Assembly (NCBI GenBank): GCA_038246255.1
Contig: JBBRWC010000031.1
Location: forward strand, 1 to 34,327
Length of the DNA stretch: 34,327 nucleotides
From: RI-242 sp038246255
Lineage (GTDB): Bacteria > Planctomycetota > UBA1135 > GCA-002686595
Reading direction: 5' to 3'
The notes below the pieces were generated by a model. That model saw only the letters and a program-made list of their open reading frames with translations. It was not told the DNA's origin and did no database searches. Both the position numbers and the translations under genes were made by a program. Shown piece by piece: positions 16,178-24,694 of this stretch. Position 1 is the first letter of the stretch; each line of letters opens with the position of its first letter.

Positions 16178-16582
16178 TTATGACGGCGGCGGTGCGCCGA
16201 CGATGTGGTGGCCGAGGCCTTCGAGGGCGGTACGCGCCGCTTCGAAGTGGGCGGCGTCCACGAGCAGCCAATCGGTGTCGTGCGTCGACAGCACGAACAC
16301 CGGGACGCGCACCGTTGCGAGGGCGGCGCACAAAGCGGCCAAGAGACCGACCGTCGTCATCGGTATGACTCCGACGATGCCGAGGGCGAGCTTGTCGCGC
16401 TCGTGCCGAACGCCCACGGGAACCCGCGCTTGCGCGCACACCACCGAAAGTTCGTCCGATGTGCGGGCGACGCAGAAAAAGCGCCCTTGCGCCCATCCGG
16501 GGAAGGCCGCGCTGGTTTCGAGGCGCGCGATGGCGAGGCGTTCGTCGTGGACGCGAAAAGTGAAGACGGAGTCGGAGCCCAT
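16178..16582 (-). CDS. ACT-domain protein
   Basis: 134 residues from ATG 16582. Two ACT-like halves are visible. The N-terminal half has RLAIARLETSAAFPGWAQGRFFCVARTSDELSVVC, a pattern typical of the stand-alone ACT_7-type proteins. The C-terminal half has the ligand-loop-like GVIPMTTVGLLAALCAALATVRVPVFVLSTHDTDWLLV. ACT domains bind amino acids or related small effectors and usually regulate metabolism; related CASTOR-type pairs sense arginine in eukaryotes. No enzyme domain is fused and no neighbour indicates the ligand. The gene is isolated: 154 bp from the convergent propeller gene and about 155 bp from the RnfD-like remnant on the same strand. Confidence 0.85.
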   Translation of the reverse strand: MGSDSVFTFRVHDERLAIARLETSAAFPGWAQGRFFCVARTSDELSVVCAQARVPVGVRHERDKLALGIVGVIPMTTVGLLAALCAALATVRVPVFVLSTHDTDWLLVDAAHFEAARTALEGLGHHIVGAPPPS

Positions 16583-16635
16583 CGCGACACTCTAGCCCGG
16601 GTTATTCACCAGCTTTGCGATCGGACGGCCCAACC

Positions 16636-16652
16636 GGCGGCCTTCGGCCGCC
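16636..16652. terminator. GC hairpin, possible terminator
   Basis: A perfect 7-bp stem with 3-base loop, GGCGGCC-TTC-GGCCGCC, followed on the plus strand by only TTT. It lies between the ACT gene start and the end of the RnfD-like remnant. On the minus strand it would lie 85 bp past the remnant's stop but has no U-tract. Confidence 0.35.
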
Positions 16653-16736
16653 TTTCATCGCCTGGCGGCACTTTGCGACCACGGGCGTCCTCGTTGACCT
16701 GTTCAAGGTCGACTGTGGACCCCGCAGCCCCACAGA

Positions 16737-17306
16737 TCAGGCGGCAACTACCCTGACACCGGGGGGCAGTGCGTAGAGGAAGATGGCCTGCGCCGCGATC
16801 AGCGGAAGCTCGGCGCGAATTTCGCTCCAGTGGTAACCCCAGTAGGCGTAGATGCACGACTGCACCGCGGCCTGGATCCAGTGGGCCTTGACAATTTCGA
16901 ACTGGAGCGCGACGGGCTGGCCGCGCCGTATCCACGCCACCACAGCCGTGCCGATAGCCAGCGCGGCAGCGACGGACACAAACGTCCACACGAGCCGCGG
17001 ATCGTCGGCGACGATCGAGAGTTGGGTGAACGCGCCGAGGACCGCCGCGAGTCCGAGCGGCACCCACAACAGGCGCTGGTCCCCGCGCCCGCCCGCAGGC
17101 GGAGCGACGGTGGCCGGGGGAGCACCCGCCGAAGCCGCCGCAGTAGCCGGCGCGCGGCCGCGGATTTGGGGCTGTGGACGGGGTGGCTTCGGGCCGCGGG
17201 ACCGCGGAGCCGCAGGCAGAAGGGAAGTGAAGTGTGGGCGAGTTCCTCGGGCGGCGGTGCCGACCCCTGCGCTCCCCACCGCGCCTGAATAGCATGTGCC
17301 TATCAA
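16737..17306 (-). pseudogene. Truncated RnfD-like membrane protein remnant
   Basis: An open frame of up to 189 codons with no ATG; possible starts are TTG 17306 or GTG 17279, neither with a clear ribosome binding site. After a low-complexity Pro/Ala region it encodes two hydrophobic helices (LLWVPLGLAAVLGAFTQLSI, FVSVAAALAIGTAVVAWI). The distinctive stretch KAHWIQAAVQSCIYAYWGYHW and LPLIAAQAIFLYAL follows, resembling the N-terminal region of RnfD/NqrB-like proteins of the kind found in Acidobacteria and Planctomycetota. Those proteins continue for several hundred residues; here the frame stops after LPPGVRVVAA and no continuation is seen in any frame. I infer a decayed or deleted gene. It could instead be a short genuine membrane protein. 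Family recognition is from memory of the motif. Confidence 0.5.
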
Positions 17307-17587
17307 AGTATCGGCTATAGCTATGCTTCCAGCCGAAGGTTCGCGGCAGCCGAACCCTCGAAACGGTCGCCGAGCCCCCGCGGCCTGAGCGGTTTACCCA
17401 ATGTGTATGGGTTTTTCTCCGGTCCCGGCGTAGAGGGTGGGGCCTGAGTCGTGTCGAAGCGGGCGCGAAGCGCCGACCCGCGGTCGGTTACCGTGAGCCG
17501 CCGCGGCGCGGCCCGCACTCACCCCCGTCCGAACGTCCCAAAGGTCACAAAGGAACGTCAGAAACCCGCGCCCTTGCCCTAGAGCCC
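17307..17587. other. Intergenic region upstream of moxR
   Basis: 281 bp without a supported gene; it should contain the promoter of the moxR row. Visible structure: a weak hairpin ACCCA-N7-TGGGT with a following T-run (17396-17416), a CCGACC-CGC-GGTCGG hairpin (17473-17487), and a direct repeat GAACGTC flanking AAAGGTCACAAAG (about 17530-17558). None is assigned a function. Confidence 0.45.
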
Positions 17588-18637
<1,050 letters not shown>

Positions 18638-18655
18638 TCGGCCGCGCTCCCTCCC

Positions 18656-19597
18656 ATGGCCTCAAAAGTGTCCGGCGGCGCGGGTGCGCAGGCGGGCGGA
18701 ACGAGTGCCTTCGACCCGGCGGTGCTCGACCGTCTGGCGCAGCTTTCGTTCGTCGCGCGCACCGTCGTCGAAGGATTTATGGCCGGAAGCCACCGATCCC
18801 CGCGCCGCGGCAGCTCCGTCGAGTTCGCGCAGCACCGCGAGTACGTTCCCGGCGACGATCCGCGTTTTGTCGACGAACGCATCTTCGCGCGCTCGAACCG
18901 ACTCGTCGTCAAGGAGTTCGTCGCGGAAACGAACTTCGCGCTGCACCTGTTGGTCGATGCCTCGGCGTCGATGGGCTTCAAATCCCTGCGCTGGAGCAAG
19001 TTCGACTACGCACGCTGGTGCGCCGCCGCGCTTGCGTACCTCGTCCTTGAGCAACGCGACACCGCGGGACTCGTCCTGTTCGATTCCGAGGCACGCACCA
19101 AGGTGCCGCCGGGCAACGGCGCCGCGCAGGCCGCGGCGATCCTCGCCAGCCTCGAAGCCGCAGCGCCGGCCGGCGAAACGCGCGTTGGCAGCGTGCTGTC
19201 CTGGATCGGCACACGCCTGAAGAGCCGCGGCATCGTCGCGATCTTTTCGGACTTCCTCGACGAACCGTCGGTCATCTTGGAAGGCGTGCGGCGGCTCGCG
19301 CTCGCGGGCCACGAGCCGATCCTGTTCCAGGTGCTCGACCCGCAGGAAGTGGACTTTGATTTTGCCGGCAACCTGCGCCTTGAGGATTTGGAGGGCTCCG
19401 GCCGCATTCAGATCGATGCCAAGGCGATCCGCGAGGCCTACCGCGAAGAGCTCGAGCGCCACGGTGCCGAGCTTCGGCGCGGCGCCGCCGCGAGCGGCCT
19501 CGACTTCGTGCGCCTCGTGACGTCGTCGCCCCTCGACGTCGTGTTGTCGGCGTACCTTGCCCGCCGAATGGCCCGCGCCCGCGGCGGGAGACGCTGA
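18656..19597 (+). CDS. DUF58 family protein
   Basis: 313 residues, soluble. The DUF58 signature is REYVPGDDPRFVDERIFARSNRLVVKEF (61-88), and a VWA-like fold follows with the metal-site motif DASASMGF (101-108), then SKFDYARWCAAALAYLVLEQRDTAGLVLFD and VAIFSDFLDE. Most DUF58 proteins read RxYxxGDDxRxIDW; here the Trp is replaced (FVDERI). The family pairs with MoxR ATPases and is thought to be a substrate or adaptor. The ATG at 18656 lies 18 bp after the moxR stop; the alternative Met at 18782 would lose the N-terminal helices. Confidence 0.93.
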   Translation: MASKVSGGAGAQAGGTSAFDPAVLDRLAQLSFVARTVVEGFMAGSHRSPRRGSSVEFAQHREYVPGDDPRFVDERIFARSNRLVVKEFVAETNFALHLLVDASASMGFKSLRWSKFDYARWCAAALAYLVLEQRDTAGLVLFDSEARTKVPPGNGAAQAAAILASLEAAAPAGETRVGSVLSWIGTRLKSRGIVAIFSDFLDEPSVILEGVRRLALAGHEPILFQVLDPQEVDFDFAGNLRLEDLEGSGRIQIDAKAIREAYREELERHGAELRRGAAASGLDFVRLVTSSPLDVVLSAYLARRMARARGGRR

Positions 19598-19605
19598 AGC
19601 TCGCC

Positions 19606-21936
19606 GTGTTCGAAGGATTTCAGAACCCGGCCCTCGCCCTCGGCGCGCTCGCCGCGCTGGTGCCGCTGGTCATCCATCTGCTGAACCGCAGGCGGCACCG
19701 CCCCCTTGCGTTCGGCGCACTGCGCTTCGTGCTCGCGGCGTACCGGCGCACCCGGCGCCGCGCGCAGATGGAGAACTGGCTTTTGCTCGCCCTGCGCATG
19801 CTCGCCGTCGCGTTGCTCGCATTTGCCCTCGCGCGGCCGTTCAGCGCCGCCGACGGGCCGCTCGCGCTGTTGGCCGAAGAGCGCCGCGACGTCGTGTTGA
19901 TCCTCGATGCCTCGGCGTCGACCGGTTACCGCGAAAACGTGGCGAGTGTGTTCGAGACCATCGTCGAGCGCGCCCGCGAGCACGTCGCGGACTTGGACGC
20001 AAGCCGCGGCGACCGTGTGCGGATCCTTTTGGCCGACGGCACGGCGCGGCTGATCGCGTGGCGCAGTCCCGAGGAGGCCCAGAGCGCGCTCGCCGCGCTG
20101 GACGAGCCGTCCGACGGCGCGCTCGACCTCGCGGCCGCGCTGTCCGAACTGCGGCGCATCATCACCGCGGAGGCGGCGGGCGACGGTGCGGGGCTCGAGA
20201 TCCGCCTCTTGACCGATGTGCAGCGGAGGGTTTTTGTCACCGACGAGGTCGCCGACGCGCTCGCCGACGATGGCGCCCAGGACGCGCCCACGCCCGGGGC
20301 AGCAGCCGTCGCTGCTGCGGACACGTTGGCGGGTGCCGGAGCCAACTCCGCGGCACCGAGCACCGTTGCAGCCTCGGCTGCCGAGCCCTGGCGCGCGGAA
20401 CTCGACGCGCTTTTCGAACTTGGCGCCCGCATCCTCGTCGAGGACCTCGGGCCACCCGAAACGCTCCCGCCGAACCTCGGGATCCAATCGGTGGGTCCGG
20501 TGGAGCCGTTGCTCGGACCGGGGTTGCCGCTCGAACTCGAAGTGGCGGTGACCAACCGCGGCGCCGCGGCTGCGCTCGTTCGGGTGAGCCTCGCGATCGA
20601 CGGTGAACGTCTGCCCGCACGCGCGCTCGAAGTGCCCGCGGGGGGTGTCGCCCGCGCGCTGTTCCCCGCGGAGTTCGACCGTGCGGGGCCACACCTGCTC
20701 GAGGGTTCGCTCGAGGGTGATCGGCTCGTGTTCGACGACCGGCGCGCCGCGGTGGTCCACGTGCCGGCGCCGGTGCGGTTGCTCGCGGTCAACGGCGCGC
20801 CCGATCGCACAGATATCGAACGCGACGCGCTCGGGTTATGGCTTGCCGCGCTTTCGCCCGCGGACGACGGCGACGGAGCACTGGGCGGTTTTGTGCCCTT
20901 TGCGGTGCACGAAGTGGACGCGCTGGAACTCGCCGCCGACGACCTCGACCTCGACACCTTCGACGCGATCGTGATCGCGGGTGTGGACTCGCTCTCGAGC
21001 GCCGCGGTCGCGCGCCTCGAAGCGCGTGTGCGCGCGGGCGCGGGTCTCTTGATCGCACCCGGCGAGGCCAGCATCCTCGAAGCGTGGAACGAGCGCTTGT
21101 TCCGGCCCGATGGAACGGGGTTGTTGCCCGCGCAGATGATGCGACGCATCGCCGTGGCATCCCGTCGAACCGGCTACTTCCGCGTGGCGCGGTTCGACGA
21201 GTCCCACCCGGCCCTGAGCTTTTTTGCCGAGCCCCGCTGGCGCCCGCTCTTCACCGAAGTCCCCTTCTACGAGTTTGCGTCGACCCGGCCGCTCGCGGAC
21301 GCAAAGGTGCTCGCGCAACTGGACGACGAACTGCAAAGCCCCCTGCTCATCGAGCGTGCGTTCGGCGCGGGGCGCGTGCTTTTGTTCACGAGTTCCCTCG
21401 ACCCCGCCTGGAACCGCCTCGCGCTGTCCGCGCGCACGCTCGTGCCCTTCGCACACGAAATCGTCCGCCACGCCGCACACCGCGATCCCCCGCGCCGCAC
21501 CCTTGGCATCGGCGCAATGATCCAGGCGCGCTTCGAGACCTTCCCGCGCAACCCGGTGCTGACCGCGCCGAGCGGCGCGCGCCGCCCCGTTGAAATCGAC
21601 CCCGTCGAACTCCAAGGTGGTTTCGAGCTAGGCCCCATCGCCGGAGCGGACCGCGCGGGTGTTTGGCGCGTGGACACCGACACCGGCGAGCGCGCCGTCT
21701 TTGCCGTCCAAGCCGACCCGCGCGAGGGCAACCTCGAGCGTTTGGGCAGCGCGGCCCTCGCGGATCTGCACCCCGCCCTTGCGGCGGTCAACCTCGCGCG
21801 CGCTGCGGACGACGGCGCCGCGGCCCCGCTCGCGGGCGGCGAGCTGTGGCGCCCCATCGCGCTCGCCTGCCTGCTCGCGCTGATCGCCGAATCCCTGTTT
21901 GCCGCGTTCCTGGGCCGCCGGAGGGCGCGGGCATGA
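19606..21936 (+). CDS. BatA-like membrane protein with VWA domain
   Basis: 776 residues from GTG 19606, 8 bp after the DUF58 stop. The BatA N-terminal region is clear: helix 1 (about 7-27, NPALALGALAALVPLVIHLLNRRR), a basic loop, helix 2 (about 57-78, NWLLLALRMLAVALLAFALARPF). A VWA domain follows with the MIDAS DASAS at 101-105. The large middle part is probably extracytoplasmic and includes a glutamine-amidotransferase-like section (DAIVIAGVDSLSSAAVARLEARVRAGAGLLIAPGE). A last helix (LWRPIALACLLALIAESLFAAFLG) precedes a basic tail, so both ends are near the membrane. It probably works with MoxR/DUF58 in envelope assembly or stress. The stop overlaps the next ATG. Confidence 0.9.
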   Translation: MFEGFQNPALALGALAALVPLVIHLLNRRRHRPLAFGALRFVLAAYRRTRRRAQMENWLLLALRMLAVALLAFALARPFSAADGPLALLAEERRDVVLILDASASTGYRENVASVFETIVERAREHVADLDASRGDRVRILLADGTARLIAWRSPEEAQSALAALDEPSDGALDLAAALSELRRIITAEAAGDGAGLEIRLLTDVQRRVFVTDEVADALADDGAQDAPTPGAAAVAAADTLAGAGANSAAPSTVAASAAEPWRAELDALFELGARILVEDLGPPETLPPNLGIQSVGPVEPLLGPGLPLELEVAVTNRGAAAALVRVSLAIDGERLPARALEVPAGGVARALFPAEFDRAGPHLLEGSLEGDRLVFDDRRAAVVHVPAPVRLLAVNGAPDRTDIERDALGLWLAALSPADDGDGALGGFVPFAVHEVDALELAADDLDLDTFDAIVIAGVDSLSSAAVARLEARVRAGAGLLIAPGEASILEAWNERLFRPDGTGLLPAQMMRRIAVASRRTGYFRVARFDESHPALSFFAEPRWRPLFTEVPFYEFASTRPLADAKVLAQLDDELQSPLLIERAFGAGRVLLFTSSLDPAWNRLALSARTLVPFAHEIVRHAAHRDPPRRTLGIGAMIQARFETFPRNPVLTAPSGARRPVEIDPVELQGGFELGPIAGADRAGVWRVDTDTGERAVFAVQADPREGNLERLGSAALADLHPALAAVNLARAADDGAAAPLAGGELWRPIALACLLALIAESLFAAFLGRRRARA

Positions 21937-24380
21937 ACCCACTGATCGAAAGTGTTGCGGCCGCGCCGCTCGTGCCGCTCGTGCCGCTCGCGTCGCCCGC
22001 GATAGTCAGCCAAGAAGGCGGCGCGGACCTCAGCACCGCAGTGCGTTTTGCCGACCTGCCCGAGTTGTGGGTTGTCGTGTTAGTGGTGCTGCCCCTGCTC
22101 GCGCTCGTCGCGTGGGGTGGGTACTGGCGCCAGGCGCTCCCGCGACCGTGGCGCCACACGTTGAGCGCTCTGCGCTTCCTCGCACTCGTGCTGCTGGCGG
22201 CGCTGCTCGCGCGTCCGGTCCTCGTCGAACAGCGCGAAGAAGTGTTCCCCGCGGAAGTGCTCGTGCTGGTCGACGACTCCGCGAGCATGCGGCGCCAGGA
22301 CGCCTACCAGGGCGACGGCGCGGCACGCGGAGAAATCGCTCGACTCGTGGGCAGCACCCCCGATGCGCTGAGCCGATCGGAGCTCCTCACGCGGGCCATC
22401 GACGCGGGCCTCGTGCCGCTCTTCGAAGCGGGCAACTACCGGCCGCGCTGGCTGCGGTTCGACGCAGGCCTGTCCGGTTGGGAGCGTGGGCAACCGCTCG
22501 AAGGCCGCGGTGGCGCGACCCACACGGGCGACGCCCTTATCGCGGCGCTCGCCCAGCAGCGGGGCCGCCACGTGACCGACATCGTATTGCTCGGCGACGG
22601 CCGCAGCACGGGGGGCATCGCCATCGAAGAAGCCGCGCGCGCCGCGGCCGCAGCAGGCATCCCCGTCCACACGGTTGTCGTCGGCGACACACGGCCCGAG
22701 CGCAATGCCATCCTCGAGCTCATCGATGCACCCACCGCCGCGCTCGAGGGCGACGAGATCGCGATCGCCGTACGCGCGAGTGGCCGGGGCAGCGCCGCGG
22801 GCGCACGGGTCGACGTGCTGCTCGAGGAACTCGGCGCGCCGACGAGCGCCGACAGCCCGGGGCTCGGTCGGCTGGTCGACCAAAAGGAAGTGGTGCTCGA
22901 CGAAGCGGGCCAGCGCACGGTCGTGCTCGCACCGCCGGGTGCCGCGAGCGGCGGCGAGCGCCGGTTCCGCGTCACGCTGCCGCCCCTCGACGACGAAACA
23001 CTGACCGACGACAACGTCCTCGAAGTGGTTGTGCGCATCAGCCCCGAAAAGGTGCGGGTGCTCTACGTCGAGGGTTATCCGCGCTGGGAGTACCGCCGGC
23101 TCGCGCTCGATTTCCTGCGGCGCGCCGAATCGGACATCGCATTCCAGGCGTGGCTGGGCTCGGCAACAACCGGTTTCACGCAGGAGCACAGCCCGGACCT
23201 CGCGCCGCTCTCGAGCCTGCCGAGCTCGCGCCGCGAACTGCTCGACCAGTACGACGTCGTAATGCTCGGGGACGTCAACCCCTACACGCTGTTCGCCGAT
23301 CCCGGCCAGGCGGTCGAGTTCCTCGAATCCCTGCGCGCGTTCGTGGAAGCGGGTGGCGGTCTGTTGTTCCAGGCGGGCGAGTTCGACAATCCGCGCGCGT
23401 TCCTCGGCACACCGCTCGAGGACGTGCTGCCCGTCGTGCTCGACGCCTCCCTCGATTTTGGGTTCGAGGGTGACTCGACACGTGCGTTCCGGCCGCGCCT
23501 TGAAAATCCCCTCGATCCGCACGAAATCGTGCGCCTCAACCCGGATCCCGAAGTCAACCGCCAGTTGATCGAAGACGAAGGTGGACTGCAGGGCCAGTAC
23601 TGGTACGCGCCGGTCGCGCGCGCCAAACCCGGCGCCGAAGTGCTGCTGCGGCACCCCACCGACACAAACAGCCATGGCCCGCGGGTACTGCTCGCGCTGG
23701 GTTATTTCCCCCAGGGGCGCACGATGTTCCTCGCGCTCGATTCCACGTGGCGCTGGCACTTCCTGTTCGGCCCGCGGTATTTCGAACGCTTCTGGAAGGG
23801 AGCGCTGCGTTGGCTCGCACTGGCGCGACTGCGCGGTGGGGATCGCCGCTTCCGCTTGGAGGCAACACGCTCGAGCTACGACATCGCTGAACGCGTCGTG
23901 CTGGAGGCGCGCGTCCTCGACGTGGACTACCGGCCCTCCACCGACGGCGAGCAGGCCGTTCGTTTCTCGGGTCCCGACGGCGTCGAACAGGAAACGACCC
24001 TGACCTCGGTCGGCCCGCGCGGTGGTGTGTACCGCGGCTCGTTGGAGGTCGGGCGACCCGGCGCGTGGCGCGCGTGGATCGAGCGCGACGGCGCGCGTGT
24101 GGCGGTGGCCGACTTCGAGGTCGTGCTCCCCAGCCGCGAAAACCAGGATCCGAGCCCCGATCCTTCGGCCCTCGCACTGCTCGCGCGCCTGTCGGGCGGC
24201 AAACACGTCGAGCTGGGCCAGATCGGCGCGCTCGCGTCGGAGTTCGCAGGTGGGGAAGAGCGCCGCGAGCCGATTTCTTCGAGCCTCGAGGACTTATGGG
24301 ACCGTTGGTGGACGCTGATCGGCGCCATCCTCGTCCTGGGCGCCGAGTGGGCCCTGCGCAAACGGCTCGAACTCGTGTGA
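21933..24380 (+). CDS. VWA / glutamine-amidotransferase-like membrane protein
   Basis: 815 residues from an ATG overlapping the BatA-like stop. Two helices (about 44-62 and 77-95) precede a VWA domain whose MIDAS is DDSAS (114-118). Later comes a class-I glutamine-amidotransferase-like fold: RVLYVEGYPRWEYRRLALDFLRR, YDVVMLGDVNPYTLF, LRAFVEAGGGLLFQAGE. No catalytic Cys-His pair is evident, so it is likely non-enzymatic. A final helix (WWTLIGAILVLGAEWALRKRL) anchors the C-terminus. A 9-bp repeat (21966-21992) gives PLVPLVPLA near the N-terminus. Such paired BatA-like and VWA/GATase-like proteins are a regular Planctomycetota arrangement; their joint role is not known. Confidence 0.9.
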   Translation: MNPLIESVAAAPLVPLVPLASPAIVSQEGGADLSTAVRFADLPELWVVVLVVLPLLALVAWGGYWRQALPRPWRHTLSALRFLALVLLAALLARPVLVEQREEVFPAEVLVLVDDSASMRRQDAYQGDGAARGEIARLVGSTPDALSRSELLTRAIDAGLVPLFEAGNYRPRWLRFDAGLSGWERGQPLEGRGGATHTGDALIAALAQQRGRHVTDIVLLGDGRSTGGIAIEEAARAAAAAGIPVHTVVVGDTRPERNAILELIDAPTAALEGDEIAIAVRASGRGSAAGARVDVLLEELGAPTSADSPGLGRLVDQKEVVLDEAGQRTVVLAPPGAASGGERRFRVTLPPLDDETLTDDNVLEVVVRISPEKVRVLYVEGYPRWEYRRLALDFLRRAESDIAFQAWLGSATTGFTQEHSPDLAPLSSLPSSRRELLDQYDVVMLGDVNPYTLFADPGQAVEFLESLRAFVEAGGGLLFQAGEFDNPRAFLGTPLEDVLPVVLDASLDFGFEGDSTRAFRPRLENPLDPHEIVRLNPDPEVNRQLIEDEGGLQGQYWYAPVARAKPGAEVLLRHPTDTNSHGPRVLLALGYFPQGRTMFLALDSTWRWHFLFGPRYFERFWKGALRWLALARLRGGDRRFRLEATRSSYDIAERVVLEARVLDVDYRPSTDGEQAVRFSGPDGVEQETTLTSVGPRGGVYRGSLEVGRPGAWRAWIERDGARVAVADFEVVLPSRENQDPSPDPSALALLARLSGGKHVELGQIGALASEFAGGEERREPISSSLEDLWDRWWTLIGAILVLGAEWALRKRLELV

Positions 24381-24694
24381 CGGACGCCTCCCCGGTTCCC
24401 GGCTCCCCCGCTCGCCGGCTCGCGGGCCACACGTCTCGCTGGCGAAAGCCGAACCCGCAGGGCTGCGTCGGAACGTTTAGACAGGTCGCGGCCGGCGTGC
24501 GTATCCCCCGGCGCCACTTTGGCCGATAGGGCGTAAGGCCGACTCCTCGACGGTCGAGGGCGGCCACGCGATGCTCCTGAAACTGACGAGCGCCCTTCGC
24601 TCGAACCCAAACAACACACGTTGAACCCCGGACCGCGGGAACGCGGAGAAGACCGCGAAACCGACTCCGGGCAACGGCGGCCGACCGTCCTAAG
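24381..24694. other. Intergenic region upstream of the giant propeller gene
   Basis: 314 bp with no supported gene. The one clear element is a perfect 7-1-7 palindrome CCTCGAC-G-GTCGAGG at 24545-24559, about 136 bp before the next start, which could be an operator or chance in GC-rich DNA. No convincing terminator for the preceding gene or promoter for the next was recognised. Confidence 0.5.
24545..24559. promoter_or_regulatory. 15-bp palindrome, possible operator
   Basis: CCTCGACGGTCGAGG is a perfect 7-1-7 inverted repeat in the 314-bp gap between two plus-strand transcription segments. No known regulator is matched. Confidence 0.3.

Noticed and set aside
17396..17416. Rho-independent terminator ACCCA-N7-TGGGT-TTTT
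   Set aside because: The stem is only 5 bp with a 7-base loop and no plus-strand gene ends upstream of it.
17321..17518. 65-codon minus-strand open frame upstream of moxR
   Set aside because: Arg/Pro-rich, no ribosome binding site or family resemblance; left as intergenic.
22080..24206. 708-codon minus-strand open frame
   Set aside because: Shadow of the VWA/GATase-like gene caused by high third-position GC; no recognisable domain.
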